From an uncultured Clostridia bacterium (GTDB lineage: Bacteria; Bacillota; Clostridia; TANB77; CAG-508), in contig CAKPAW010000002.1 in assembly GCA_934133165.1 (NCBI GenBank), forward strand, positions 132,480 to 196,479: a stretch of DNA of 64,000 bases, read 5' to 3'. Numbering within the stretch: the stretch's first letter is position 1; each line of letters opens with the position of its first letter. The translations under genes were made by a program, and so were the position numbers. The notes beneath the pieces are model-generated. The model did not search any database. It had not been told where the DNA came from and worked only from the letters and a program-made list of their open reading frames with translations. Below are positions 1 to 11,870 of the stretch, one piece after another.

Positions 1-2
1 TT

Positions 3-2252
3 GATAAAAATAGTGATGGAATTATAAAAGAATTTGTTGAAAATGATTTACCATTTACAAGTTATTTGAAACTTGTTAAAGTTGATAAGAAAACAGGTAA
101 GAATGTAACATTTTCCAATACTACATTTAGTTTATCAAAATTAAATGAAAATACAAAACAATGGGAAAAAGTTAAGTGTAAAACTGGAATATTCTCACAT
201 GATAAATGGAAAACAGATAAAAATGCTATAGCATATACTGAAACTAAACTTGAAGCTGGAACATATAAAGCTGATGAAATACTTACACCTAATGGTTTTC
301 TTGAATTAGAAGAACCTGTTGTTTTTAAAATAAATAGAAGTAATAAAACACTTGAATTTGATGAAGATTATGATGCGTATATTACTGTTACAATTGCTAA
401 TGAGCAACCAACAGGAAAATTAAATATAGATAAATCAGTTGTTTTGAATGATAATGTGGATTTATCATTAGTAGATACATCTGATTTAAGTAAAATCAAG
501 TTTAGATTAAAAGCTAAAGAAAATATAATTGACTATGCAGATGGCAGTGTGATTTATGAAAAAGGAAAGAGTGTTAAAGAATTTAATTTAAGCAAAGATG
601 GGAAATACACTATTGAAAATTTACCTATGGGAGTATATGAATTAGAAGAAATTGAAACATTACAAGGTTTAGTTTTAAATACAACACCAATTGAAGTCAA
701 ATTTGAAAAGAAAGATAATACAACTAAAGTTTACACTAAAGATATAAAAATAGAAAATAAACCTACAATTTTTGAATTTTCAAAAATAGATGTTACAGGA
801 GATAAAGAACTTGTTGGGGCAGAACTTAAAGTGTTTGATGAAAATAAGAAAATAGTAGATTCATGGAAATCTAAAGAAACTACTCATAAGATAGAAGGAT
901 TAGAAGTTGGAAAAACTTATACTTTAGAAGAAAAAATTGCACCAAATGGATTTGTTAAAGCAACAAGCATTCAATTTAAAGTAGAAAGCAAAACTGAAAT
1001 TCAAAAAGTAACAATGATTGATAAAATTGTTAGTGTTTCAAAGCAAAATATTGCAGGGGACGAAATTGAAGGAGCTAAATTACGAATTGAAAATGAAAAT
1101 AGCGAAATAGTTGATAGTTGGACCTCGACAAAAGAACCCCATATTGTAAATGGACTTGAAGAAGGTAAAAAATATATTCTATATGAAGACTATGCACCAG
1201 ATGGATATGTTATATCAAATAAAATAGAATTTACAGTAAATAAAGATAAAGTAAATCAAGAAATTAGAATGATTGATAAAGTTGTAACAATAACAAAAGA
1301 AAATATAACAGGAAAAGAAGTTGAAGGTGCAAAAATGAGGGTAGTAGATGAAGATGAAAACGAAATAGATAGTTGGACGTCAACAAAAGAACCTCATAAA
1401 GTAAATGGACTTGAAGAAGGAAAAAAATATATTCTATATGAAGATTATGCACCAGATGGATATGTTATATCAAATAAAATAGAATTTACAGTAAGCGAAG
1501 ATAAAGAAACTCAAAAAATAACAATGGTTGATAAAATTGTTGAAATTTCAAAGACAGATTTAGTAACAGGCGAAGAAGTTGAGGGAGCAGAACTGGAAGT
1601 TCAAGATAAAGAAACAGAAAAAATAATAGATAAATGGACTTCAACAAAAGAAGCTCATAAAGTAACAGGACTAGAAGAAAATAGAACTTATATTTTAAGG
1701 GAAAAAACTGCACCTTATGGTTATGAAACAACAGAAGAAATAGAATTTGTAGTATCTGAAAATAAAGAAACTCAAAAAATAGAAATGAAAGATATGCCAA
1801 TTTTACAAAATATAAAATTAGTAAAAATTGATGCAAATACTAAAGAAAGTATCAAAGAAAAATTCACATTTGGATTATATGAAGATGAAGAATGTAAAGA
1901 TTTAATTAAAGAGTATGAATCAAATAAAGAAGAAGGAACAATAATATTTGAAGATTTAAGATATGGAACTTTCTTTGTAAAAGAAATTAAAGCTCCAAAT
2001 GGATATGTGATTTCTGATAAAGTTATTAAAATTGAAATTAATGATAAGGGTGTATTTATTGATGATGTAAAAGTTGAAGGAGAAAATTCTTTATATACTT
2101 TTGAATTTGAAAATGCACCTATTGATACACCAAAAACAGGAGATGATAGTAAAACAACTATCTATGCTGGAGTATTAGGATTATCATTATTAACCTTAGT
2201 AGGTTTAGGAGTATACGAATATAAAAGAAAAAAATTAGTAAATAAAAAATAA
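3..2252 (+). CDS. SpaA/CnaB-repeat surface adhesin, sortase-anchored (5' end outside window)
   Basis: The reading frame is open from the first bases of the window, so the N-terminus and signal peptide are missing; a TTG at 66 is internal. What remains is a string of SpaA/Cna_B immunoglobulin-like domains with YxLxExxAPxGY-type motifs, including four tandem units of about 85 residues. The C-terminus is a sorting signal: a TPKTG motif (an LPXTG variant), a hydrophobic helix and a KRKK tail. Family knowledge: such proteins are covalently linked to peptidoglycan or to pili by sortases and act in adhesion or mating contact. A class B sortase sits in the same element at 22,052 and may act on it, which is inference. 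Confidence 0.85.
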   Translation, partial: DKNSDGIIKEFVENDLPFTSYLKLVKVDKKTGKNVTFSNTTFSLSKLNENTKQWEKVKCKTGIFSHDKWKTDKNAIAYTETKLEAGTYKADEILTPNGFLELEEPVVFKINRSNKTLEFDEDYDAYITVTIANEQPTGKLNIDKSVVLNDNVDLSLVDTSDLSKIKFRLKAKENIIDYADGSVIYEKGKSVKEFNLSKDGKYTIENLPMGVYELEEIETLQGLVLNTTPIEVKFEKKDNTTKVYTKDIKIENKPTIFEFSKIDVTGDKELVGAELKVFDENKKIVDSWKSKETTHKIEGLEVGKTYTLEEKIAPNGFVKATSIQFKVESKTEIQKVTMIDKIVSVSKQNIAGDEIEGAKLRIENENSEIVDSWTSTKEPHIVNGLEEGKKYILYEDYAPDGYVISNKIEFTVNKDKVNQEIRMIDKVVTITKENITGKEVEGAKMRVVDEDENEIDSWTSTKEPHKVNGLEEGKKYILYEDYAPDGYVISNKIEFTVSEDKETQKITMVDKIVEISKTDLVTGEEVEGAELEVQDKETEKIIDKWTSTKEAHKVTGLEENRTYILREKTAPYGYETTEEIEFVVSENKETQKIEMKDMPILQNIKLVKIDANTKESIKEKFTFGLYEDEECKDLIKEYESNKEEGTIIFEDLRYGTFFVKEIKAPNGYVISDKVIKIEINDKGVFIDDVKVEGENSLYTFEFENAPIDTPKTGDDSKTTIYAGVLGLSLLTLVGLGVYEYKRKKLVNKK
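771..1793 (+). repeat. Four tandem 255-bp CnaB-encoding repeats
   Basis: Four in-frame units of 255-258 bp (about 771-1025, 1026-1280, 1281-1535, 1536-1793) encode homologous CnaB-like domains, each ending in a QxxxMxDK-type segment. Units two and three are nearly identical at DNA level over a stretch encoding KYILYEDYAPDGY, which suggests recent duplication and potential for copy-number change by recombination. Confidence 0.8.
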
Positions 2253-2258
2253 TATATG

Positions 2259-2278
2259 GGTGGCTAAAAAAAGCCACC
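2259..2278 (+). terminator. Hairpin after the adhesin gene
   Basis: GGTGGCT and AGCCACC form a 7-bp perfect stem around a six-A loop just after the adhesin stop. The downstream tract is only partly T-rich, so it may be a weak terminator or an mRNA-stabilising hairpin. Confidence 0.5.
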
Positions 2279-2300
2279 TTAAATATTTTAGGAGGTAAAT

Positions 2301-2510
2301 ATGCCACAATATACTTTACAACAAAGTGTAAAGACATTAGAAAAAATATTTGAGAATAATATAGATACAGAGCAAAAAATAAAAAATTTAAAATGGGAAA
2401 ATTTAAAACAATTTAGCCCAGTAGAAAAAAGTTTTATTATGGATTTAAAAGAAGCAGTTGCTAAAAGAAAAATTATTGAGTTTTTAGCAGGAAAGGAAGA
2501 TAAAGAGTAG
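2301..2510 (+). CDS. Small conserved-type ICE protein, unknown function
   Basis: A 69-residue protein with a good Shine-Dalgarno (AGGAGG about 7 bases before ATG). It is charged, probably helical, and has no signal peptide or membrane segment. I do not recognise the family. It lies between the adhesin and the long conjugation operon with the next small gene only 7 bp downstream, so it is probably co-transcribed with the transfer genes. Confidence 0.7.
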   Translation: MPQYTLQQSVKTLEKIFENNIDTEQKIKNLKWENLKQFSPVEKSFIMDLKEAVAKRKIIEFLAGKEDKE

Positions 2511-2517
2511 ATAAACA

Positions 2518-2826
2518 ATGATTGAATATTATAAAAAACCAACAGTAAAATTTATCGTAAACAAAGGTAATTTTAATAAATTAATGGGAATATTAACATT
2601 CCAAGAAGAAAATATTATAACTCAAGAGTGGAAAGAAAGTGCAACAAAATTAAAAGAATTATTATTAAGATATTCTTTACCACAAAAAGACGAAGAAGGA
2701 GAAATATCAATTATAGATATTGCATTATTCCAAAAGGAAGCAGCAGAGATGATTGTATTATTGCTTTCAGCATTAGATAGAGTACAAATTGATGAAGATT
2801 ATACAAAATTAATGAAAAGACAATAG
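2518..2826 (+). CDS. Hypothetical ICE protein (102 aa)
   Basis: An ATG-started 102-residue protein placed tightly between the preceding small gene and the giant helicase gene (17-bp gap holding that gene's ribosome site). The sequence looks like a compact soluble alpha/beta protein with a helical C-terminal half; no membrane segment, cysteine cluster or catalytic motif is visible. Function not recognised. Position suggests an accessory role in the transfer operon. Confidence 0.65.
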   Translation: MIEYYKKPTVKFIVNKGNFNKLMGILTFQEENIITQEWKESATKLKELLLRYSLPQKDEEGEISIIDIALFQKEAAEMIVLLLSALDRVQIDEDYTKLMKRQ

Positions 2827-2843
2827 TTATAGGAGGTTGAGAG

Positions 2844-5800
2844 TTGGGAAAAATAAAGGAAACTAGGCAACTCTATAAAACTACTTTAAAAGAAATTTCA
2901 AGTTCACCGAGTAACTGGAGAACTTTTTTAGATAGTAGTGCTTGGAATTTTAAATATGATTTTGATGATCAAGTTCTAATATTTGCACAAAGACCAGATG
3001 CAAGAGCTTGTGCAACAATGGATGAATGGAATAGAAAATTAAAAAGATGGGTAAATAATAGGGCAGAAGCTATTTATGTGTATGACAAAAATCCTAATAG
3101 TGAATATCCATTTAAATTAGTATTTGACTTATCCGATACTCATAATTATAATAATACTGAATATAAATTATGGAATATAAAACAAGAGTATGAAAAAGAT
3201 ATTATTGAAGATTTAGAAGCAAATTTTGGAGATATGGATTTAAAGGAAGATTTATCGAAAGCTATAATTAGTGCAAGTTATAACATGGTTGTAGATGATA
3301 TTGAAGATTATCTAACGGATATTATAAAAAATAAATCTAACACAATGTTAAATGATATATCAGATGATGAAATTAAAGATATATTAATAGGAATAACTTG
3401 GGCAAGTGTTAGTTATATGCTAATGATAAGATGTGGAATAAATGCTAGAGAAAACATTTCTGAAAATGAATTTGAATTTTTAAAATATTTTAATAGTCCA
3501 GAACTTTTTACAATATTAGGTGCAAGTGTTAGTGATATTGCAGAATCAGGTTTAAGAGAAATAGCAAAAACAGTTTCAACTCTACAAAAAAAGGAAAATT
3601 TAAAAAATCGTACATTTGCAAAAAATGAAAATGAGATATATTCTAATGATAATAATATAAATGAAGGAGGGGTTGAAAATGTTAGAGAAAATAGAGTACA
3701 CGAAACAGGGAGATTACTTGATACCAAATCTAACAATGAAAAAGGAGAAAATTCCAGCAGGGAAATATTCGATGATGAGGTACAATTACCTATTGAACCA
3801 CAAGAATCACGAACTAACAATATTGGTAATGAACAACGAATTAAACAGTCATTTACAGGAAATACAAGACCAAGCGAGCAAGAGAGTGGAAATGCTAGTG
3901 GAAGAGATGGCAAAGAAGGAGAATATAACAGAAGAATTGAAAGCTCAAGATCAAATGAAATGGGTTGGCTTGATGAACAATATCAAGATGACAGCAGAGG
4001 AGATAGTAGCAACAGAACTGATTTATCAATAGAAGAAAGTCAATTTAGAAGAACATTAACTGAAGAAGAAATGCGAAGTAAATTAGATTTTCTACAAGAT
4101 GAATATGTAAGTGATATTTTAAATAATATAGATAATTTAAAAGTTACAAAAAAAGATATTAGAGAATTTTATCAAAATAATTTAATTGAAAATGATAGAG
4201 TTGAATTTATAAAAAAGGCATTTGGAGATGCTTATACTGAAATTGTAGTAAATGATACAAGGTTAGGTTATAAAGCTTACGAAAATGTTTTACATCTTTG
4301 GAAAGATGGTTATTTGAATAGAACAGCAGAAGTTTATTATAAATGGAATTATATTGCAGAATATATTGAAGGACTTATAATGGTCAATGAATTTCATGAT
4401 ATGCACAAACCAGTAAAATCTTATGATGAACAAATGCAGTTATTACAAGTAGAAGCAATGAATGCTCCTACTTTTTCTTTTACTCAAGAAATAATTGATT
4501 ATGAGCTAACAAGGGGTAGCAATATACAAGAAAGTAAAATGAGAATATATAATCAATTTATCAATAGTCTATCAAGTGAAGAAAATATAAAATTTCTTAA
4601 AAATGAATATGGTTGGGGTGGTGGCAGTACAATTCATATTGGAACAAGAATAGGTTATCAATATGATGGAAAAGGAATTACTTTAACCAGAGAAAAAAGA
4701 GAAAATGAAGAAACTACTATAATAACTTGGAATGTAGCAGAAAAAAGAATTAAAGAATTAATAAAATTAGATAAATATTTAAATTCAAAGGAAAAGGAAG
4801 AATATTCAAATTGGCTAAAACAAAAAGAAATTGATAGGGAATTACAGGGAAGTAAGAAAAAACTATTAGAAGAAAGTAAAAAACAAAAAGAAGATGCCGA
4901 ACAACAATTAGCAGAAAGATTATATAAATTTGTTAAGGACTTTGATTTTTATAACTATGTTGATAATACAGAAATGTATCGTTCAGAAGAAGATAATATA
5001 AATATTATAAAAGCTGATATAAATGATACAAATAATGTAAAAGATTATATAAAAGAATTAAAAGAAATAATAGATGATAGTAGATTATCTAATGAAGATT
5101 TAAAAGAAGTTCAAGAATTAGTTTATATATTAGAACAAAGAGTACCAAAATATAAATATCATTTAGGAGATACTATTTATATAGGTTCAGATGAATATGA
5201 ATTTGCTGGGATTAATAATGGGATAGTAAAATTATATGATGTTAAATTTCCATTATTTAATAAAGAAATGCCTTTTGAAGAATTTGAAAGAAAGGTACAA
5301 GAAAACTATGCAAATGAACATTTAATTGTAAAAGATAAACAAATTCAACATATAGAAACTGCAAAACAAAACAATGAAGAAAAATATCAAGATGATGTTG
5401 TTGAACAAGAGAAACATGAAAAAACAAAGCAAATAGAAAATAATATTGAAAAATTAGATATAGAAATAAAAAAGCAGGTAAAACCTAAAAGAACAAAAAT
5501 CCAAGATTATGTTTTGCATTCAGAAATACCAATAAATGAAAGAAATAATTTTAAAATTAATAATGAGAATTTAGGAGTAGGAACGCCAAGAGAAAAATTC
5601 GCAAAAAATGTAGCAGCAATTCAAGTCCTAAAAAAGTGTGAAAATGAAAATAGATATGCAACACTAGAAGAACAAGAAATTTTGTCGAATTATGTTGGTT
5701 GGGGAGGATTACAGCAAGCATTTGATGAAAAAGATAGTAGTTGGACAAATGAATATAGAATTTTAAAAGAATTATTAACAGAAGATGAGTATAAAAGTGC

Positions 5801-8800
5801 AAGAGAATCAACATTGACAGCATTTTATACTCCACCAGTAGTAATTAATTCAATTTATGAAGTTCTACAAAATATGGGACTAAAAGAAGCAAATGTATTA
5901 GAACCAGCCTGTGGAACTGGTAATTTTTTAGGACTGTTACCTAAAGAACTTTCAAATTGTAAAATTTATGGTGTTGAGAAAGATAGTATATCAGGAAGAA
6001 TTGCACAACAACTATATCAAAAATCTACAATAGCTATAAGTGGATATGAAAAAGTAGATATGCCAGATAGTTTTTTTGATGTTGCAATTGGAAATGTACC
6101 TTTTGGAGATATATCTATAAATGATAGAAAGTATAATAAAAATCATTTTCTTATTCATGATTATTTTTTTGCAAAAACAATAGATAAAGTACGACCACGG
6201 AGGAATTGTTGCTTTTGTTACATCAAAAGGAACAATGGATAAGAAGAGTCCAGATGTAAGAAAATATATTGCTCAAAGAGCTGACCTTTTGGGAGCAATA
6301 AGATTACCCAATAACACATTTTCAAAGAACGCAGGAACAGAGGTAACATCTGATATTCTTTTCTTTCAAAAAAGAGAAAATATGACAGATATTATGCCAG
6401 ATTGGGTATATTTAGATGAAAATCAAGATGGAATAATAATGAATAAATATTTTGTTGATAATCCAGATATGATTTTAGGTCAGATGCAAATGGTAAGTGG
6501 TAGATTTGGAAATGTAGCAGAATGCAAAGCATTTGATGGAATAGATTTAAAAACATTATTAAGTGAAGCAGTAGACAAAATAAATGGAGAAATAACGGAA
6601 TATACAGTTGGAGATATTGAAGAAAATGAACAAGTAGCAATACCAGCAGATCCTAATGTGAAAAATTATTCTTATGCTTTAATAGATGGAAAAGTATATT
6701 TTAGAGAAAACAGCTTAATGATGGAACAAGATTTACCAATTACTACAATGAGTAGAATAAAAGGTATGATAGATCTTCGTGATGCAACTTATGATTTAAT
6801 TGATTTACAAACTGAAAATTATCCTGATGAAAATATAAAAGTAGCTCAAAATAAATTAAATAGGCTATATGATGAATATGTAAAAAAATATGGAAGAATA
6901 AATAGTAGAGGAAATAAACTAGCCTTTGAAGCAGATAGTAGTTATTATTTATTGTGTTCATTAGAAGTAATGGATGATGGAAAGTTTAAGAGAAAAGCAG
7001 ATATGTTCTCAAAAAGAACAATAAACGCATACAAGGAAATTACAAATGTTGATACAGCAAATGAAGCACTTATTGTTTCATTATCAGAAAAGGCAAAAGT
7101 TGATTTAGAGTATATGTCAAAACTTACAGCTAAAAGTCAAGATGAAATAATAAAAGAATTAGAAGGCATAATTTATAAAGTTCCAATGGAAGATAATAAG
7201 TATGTTACAGCAGATGAATATCTTTCTGGCAATATAAGAGAAAAATTAAAATTAGCAGAAGCGTTGGTAGAAACACATCCAGAATTTAAAATTAATATTG
7301 AAGGATTAAAAAAAGTTATGCCTGAAGATATTAAAGCAAGTGATATAGGTGTAAAGTTAGGTTCTACTTGGATACCACAAGAAATAATTAATGAGTTTAT
7401 GTATCAATTATTAAATACTGGAAGTTATGAACAAGGAAAAATAAAAGCTAATTACAGCAGTTTTACTGGAGCATGGTATATATCATGTAAAAGTTATGAT
7501 TATGGAAATGTAAAAGCATATAATGCTTATGGAACTTCAAGAATAAATGCGTACGAAATAATAGAAAAAACACTAAATTTAAAAGATGTTAAAATCTATG
7601 ATACAAAAACGGATATAGATGGAAATAAAATAAGGGAGTTTAATGGTAAAGAAACAGCTATTGCACAGGCAAAACAAGAACAAATAAAACAAGCATTTAC
7701 AGATTGGATTTTCAAAGATCAAGAAAGAAGAGAAAAGTTAGTTAGATTATATAATGATACTTTTAATAGTGTTAGACCAAGAACTTATGATGGAAGTCAT
7801 TTGAAATTTGCAGGAATGAGTCCAGAAATAACATTGAGAAAACATCAGGAGAATGCAATAGCTCATATATTGTATGGTAAAAATACTCTTTTAGCACATG
7901 AAGTAGGAGCTGGTAAAACTTTTGAAATGGTAGCAGGTGCTATGGAAAGTAAAAGACTTGGACTATGTAACAAGTCTATTTTTGTTGTTCCAAACCACAT
8001 CATTGAACAGTTTGGAAGTGAATTTTTACAACTATATCCATCAGCAAACATTTTAGTTGCTACAAAAAAAGACTTTGCTACAGCAAATCGTAAAAAGTTT
8101 TGCAGTAGAATTGCGACAGGGGATTACGATGCGATTATAATTGGACATAGTCAATTTGAAAGAATACCAATGTCTTATGAAAGACAACAAGTATTAATTG
8201 ATAATCAAATTAGAACAATTATAAATGGGATTGAAGAAGCTAAAAGGAATAATGCAGAGAACTTTACTATTAAGCAAATGGAAAAAACAAGAAGAGGTTT
8301 AGAAAATAAATTAGAAAAGCTAAAAGCAGACCATAGAAAAGATAATGTAATTAATTTTGAGCAACTTGGAATTGACAAGATGTTTGTAGATGAAGCTCAT
8401 AATTATAAGAATTTGTTTTTATATACAAAAATGACAAATGTTGGTGGAATTACACAAACGGATGCACAAAAAAGTAGTGATATGTTTATGAAATGTCGAT
8501 ATTTAGATGAAATTACAGGTGGAAAGGGAGTTGTGTTTGCAACAGGTACACCAGTAAGTAATTCTATGGTTGAACTATATACAATGCAGAGATATTTACA
8601 ATATGATGAATTGGAAAGAATGCACTTGGAAAACTTTGATAACTGGGCATCTACATTTGGAGAAACAGTAACAGCAATGGAACTTTCACCAGATGGAACG
8701 AGTTATAGAAGTAAGACTAGGTTTTCACAATTTCATAATTTACCAGAACTGATGAGTATGTTTAGAGAAACAGCAGATATTCAAACAGCAGACACTTTAA

Positions 8801-10332
8801 ATCTTCCGACACCTGAAGTTATAACACACAATGTTTTAGTGCAACCGAGTGAAATTCAAAAAGAAATGGTTTCTAAACTTGCAGAAAGAGCAGAAGATAT
8901 AAGAAAAGGAAATATAGATCCTAAAAAAGATAATATGCTTAAAATAACAAATGAAGGTAGGCAATTGGCTTTAGACCAAAGACTGATGAATGATATGATA
9001 GAAGATAATGAAAATAGTAAAGTATCTACTTGTGCTAATAATATTTATAAGCTATGGGAACAAAACAAAGAAGAAAAATTAACACAGTTGGTATTTTGCG
9101 ATTTATCTACACCAAAAAGATTTGAAGAAAAATTTGATGAAGATGGAAATTATGTTTTTACAGATGTTTATAATGATTTGAGAAGAAAATTAGTATTAAA
9201 AGGCATACCAAGAGAAGAAGTTGCTTTTATACATGAAGCTGATAATGAAAGTAAAAAGAAGGAACTATTTGCTAAAGTAAGAAAAGGCGAAGTTAGAGTT
9301 TTAATTGGTAGTACAAGTAAAATGGGAGCAGGAACAAATGTGCAAGATAGAATAATTGCTCTGCATCATTTAGATACTCCGTATAGACCAGCAGATTTAA
9401 CTCAGAGAAATGGTAGAGGTGTAAGGCAAGGAAATAGAAACAAATCAGTGCATATATTTACTTATGTTACAGAAAGAACCTTTGATGCTTATTTATTTCA
9501 AATGCTAGAAAGAAAACAAAAATTTATTTCACAAATAATGACCTCAAAGACTCCAGACAGATCAATGGAAGATATTGATGATAAAGCATTAAGTTATGGA
9601 GAGATTAAAGCATTAGCTACTGGAAATAAAGTAATATTAGAAAAGACACAATTGGAGTCTGACTTATCTAAATTAAAGATTATTAAACAAAGTTATTTAA
9701 GCCAAATTTACGATTTACAGGACAAGGTGGCAAAAGATTATCCTAATAAAATAAAAGAGCTTGAAACTCAAAAAGAAGCTTATGAAAATGATGTTAAGCA
9801 AGTAGAAAATAATACAATCAATAATTCGGAAGGCTTTTCTAAAATGATTATAAAAGGTGTAGAATATGCTGATAAAGAACAGGCAGGAAAAGCATTATTA
9901 GAAGCTTGTAAAAACAAATCTAAAGCTGATGAAGAACTAATTGGAGAGTACAGAGGATTTAAAATGCTATTATCTTTTGATACACTTCAAAAACAATTTA
10001 ATATGACTTTAAAAAATGAATATAGTTATCATACAGCACTTGGAACAGATGTCTTTGGTAATATAACTAGATTAAATAATACATTAGAGGGTATAGAAGG
10101 AAACATTAAATATGCTGTAAATGATATAGAATTTATAAAAAGACAAATTGTAAATGCTAAAATAGAATTAGATAAACCATTTGAAAAAGAAAACGAAATC
10201 AAAGAAAAAACAAAAAGACTACAAGAAATAAATATTGAGCTTGGAATAGATGAAAACGATAAGCAAGTTATGGATGAGCCAGAAAATGATGAACTGGAAA
10301 AAGAAAATAAAGAGAAAAATTTAGAAAGATAA
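2844..10332 (+). CDS. Giant DNA methylase-helicase (LtrC-like N-terminus, N6-MTase, SNF2/DEAD helicase), +1 frameshift at 6198
   Basis: TTG start with AGGAGG 7 bases upstream. Read through a +1 shift at CGGA 6198-6201, the product is about 2,495 residues. Order: LtrC/ArdC-like N-terminal region (residues 1-230), low-complexity Asn/Glu/Arg-rich linker (about 240-420), a VGWGGL motif near 950, an adenine-methylase motif I EPACGTGNF near 1020 and an NVPFG motif IV near 1085, then an SF2 helicase with HEVGAGKT near 1686, DEAH near 1849 and RNGRGVRQGN near 2187. Such proteins are a signature of Tn1549-like ICEs and probably protect or process transferred DNA. The shift falls in the methylase C-terminal part; without it both halves would be truncated. 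Confidence 0.88.
6198..6201 (+). other. CGGA +1 frameshift site 1 (methylase-helicase)
   Basis: Zero-frame codons CGA-CCA-CGG; dropping the C restores R-P-G-G-I-V-A-F and joins the upstream and downstream frames exactly. The added C precedes a GGA glycine codon. Confidence 0.85.
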
Positions 10333-10359
10333 TACAGATAACAGCTGTATTATTTTTTT
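10331..10359 (+). terminator. Rho-independent terminator after helicase gene
   Basis: AATACAG and CTGTATT form a 7-bp stem with a 7-nt loop, followed by a run of seven T. The next gene starts 19 bp later with a strong ribosome site, so this may be an attenuating rather than a full stop. Confidence 0.6.
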
Positions 10360-10377
10360 GTTTTAGGAGGTGTTTTA

Positions 10378-11358
10378 TTGCCATATATACCACCAGAAAT
10401 AGTAGAAAAAGCAAAAGAAATGGATGTTTTAACTTATTTACAAAACTATGAACCAAACGAATTAGTTAAAGTTGGAAATGGAACTTACAGCACAAAAACA
10501 CACGATAGTATAAGAATTAGTAATGGATTATGGAATTGGTTTTCAAGAGGTGTTGGAGGAAAAAATGCAGTTTCTTACTTAATGAAAGTTAAGAATTATT
10601 CTTTTTTGGATGCTATACAAACAATTATAGGTAATGTAAGTGTTAAACAGCCTGTAATTTATAGAGAAGAAAAGAAAGAAAAAACAGAATTTGTTTTGCC
10701 ATTAAAATCAATTAATTCAGAAAGGGCAAAGAGATATTTAGTAAAAAGAGGAATTGATTTAGAGATAATTAATGAGTGTATAAATAGTGGATTAATTTAT
10801 GAAAGTGAGCCAAATCATAATGTTGTTTTTCTTGGTACAGATGAAGAAAAAAAGTATAAATATGCTTTCTTTAGAGGAACAAATGATACAAGATTTATGG
10901 GAGAATCGAAAGGAAGTGATAAGGCATACACATTTAGATTACTTTCAAATAATGAAAGTGAGAGAGTTCATTTATTTGAAAGTGCAATAGATTTATTATC
11001 TTATGCAACGCTATTAAAAATGAAAAATATTGATTGGAAAAATGAAAATATGATTTCACTGGGTGGAGTAAATAAACCATCAGAAGAACAAGAAGTTAAT
11101 GATAAGATTCCAATAGCAATTATAAAATTTTTAGAAAATAATTCTAATATAAAGCAAATATATTTGCATTTTGATAATGATGAAATTGGAGAAAAAGCAA
11201 GCAAAGCACTTATGGAAAAATTGTCTAATAAATATGAAGTGATAGATAATCGACCACCAGTAGGTAAAGATTGTAATGATTATTTAAAATATGTTTTAGA
11301 TTTTCAAAACATAAATAGGCAAGCAAATAATAAAAGAATTTATGAAAAAGTAAGATAA
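10378..11358 (+). CDS. DUF3991/Toprim-domain protein (primase-like, ICE)
   Basis: TTG start with AGGAGGT upstream; 326 residues. The first 90 residues resemble the zinc-finger-like/DUF3991 region seen before Toprim domains in conjugative elements (WNWFSRGVGGKNAVSYL), and the C-terminal third holds a Toprim-like core: acidic FESAIDLLSY, then an LHFDNDEIGEKAS motif matching the DxD segment. Family knowledge: these DnaG-related proteins accompany relaxases and are thought to prime or process transferred strands. It sits between the helicase and the oriT/relaxase block, which fits. Confidence 0.75.
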   Translation: MPYIPPEIVEKAKEMDVLTYLQNYEPNELVKVGNGTYSTKTHDSIRISNGLWNWFSRGVGGKNAVSYLMKVKNYSFLDAIQTIIGNVSVKQPVIYREEKKEKTEFVLPLKSINSERAKRYLVKRGIDLEIINECINSGLIYESEPNHNVVFLGTDEEKKYKYAFFRGTNDTRFMGESKGSDKAYTFRLLSNNESERVHLFESAIDLLSYATLLKMKNIDWKNENMISLGGVNKPSEEQEVNDKIPIAIIKFLENNSNIKQIYLHFDNDEIGEKASKALMEKLSNKYEVIDNRPPVGKDCNDYLKYVLDFQNINRQANNKRIYEKVR

Positions 11359-11379
11359 AATTTGGAGGAAAAAATTAGA

Positions 11380-11724
11380 ATGAACAAATATAAAATTGAA
11401 TTTAAACAAATATTTAATAGATTAGTAACAATATATGCAGAAGATGAAGAACAAGCAATGAAGGTAGTTGAACAAACTTATTTAAAAACAGATTTGCTAG
11501 ATGATAATGAAAAAGATTTAGTGGGAATTGAAGCTAAAATCTTAGAAAAAAATGGAGAAAAAGTTGATAGAAAAGAAGAAATACCAGAAAATTTTGAAAA
11601 CTTTTTAGATGAAAATGATATTGAATATCTTGAAGGTTTAACAAATGAGATTGAAGAAAATTTAGGAGAAATTAAAGAAGTTTTAGGAGCAAACATGATT
11701 GAAGATTGTGCTTACAATAATTAA
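11380..11724 (+). CDS. DpnD/PcfM-like ICE protein
   Basis: ATG at 11380 has GGAGG at 11364-11368, so I prefer it to a TTG at 11362. The 114-residue product starts NKYKIEFKQIFNRLVTIYAED with an EEQAMKVVE helix, the pattern of the DpnD/PcfM C-terminal family found next to conjugative genes. The second half is very acidic. Biochemical function is unknown. It begins 21 bp after the Toprim gene and precedes the oriT candidate. Confidence 0.6.
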   Translation: MNKYKIEFKQIFNRLVTIYAEDEEQAMKVVEQTYLKTDLLDDNEKDLVGIEAKILEKNGEKVDRKEEIPENFENFLDENDIEYLEGLTNEIEENLGEIKEVLGANMIEDCAYNN

Positions 11725-11870
11725 ATAGAAAGATATTCTTATTTTAGGAAAATATAAAAATTTAAAAATCTTGTCCTAGCAAGCACTGCATTTGTACTCC
11801 CGCACAAATACAAATTATGGGGAAACCCCAATCCCCATAAAAATGATATTAAGAAGGAAAGGAAATTTTA
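11725..11870 (+). other. Candidate origin of transfer (oriT)
   Basis: This 146-bp gap before mobC and the relaxase is less AT-rich than its surroundings and holds two inverted repeats: ATTTGT/ACAAAT at 11790-11809 around ACTCCCGC, and TATGGGG/CCCCATA at 11816-11839 with a nested GGGG-AAA-CCCC. Stacked inverted repeats directly upstream of mobC and relaxase genes are typical of oriT. The nick position cannot be assigned from sequence alone. Confidence 0.5.

Noticed and set aside
3413..3913. Long minus-strand open frame inside the methylase-helicase gene
   Set aside because: Complement of an AT-rich coding region; no start signals and a Ser/Leu/Phe-rich composition typical of shadow frames.
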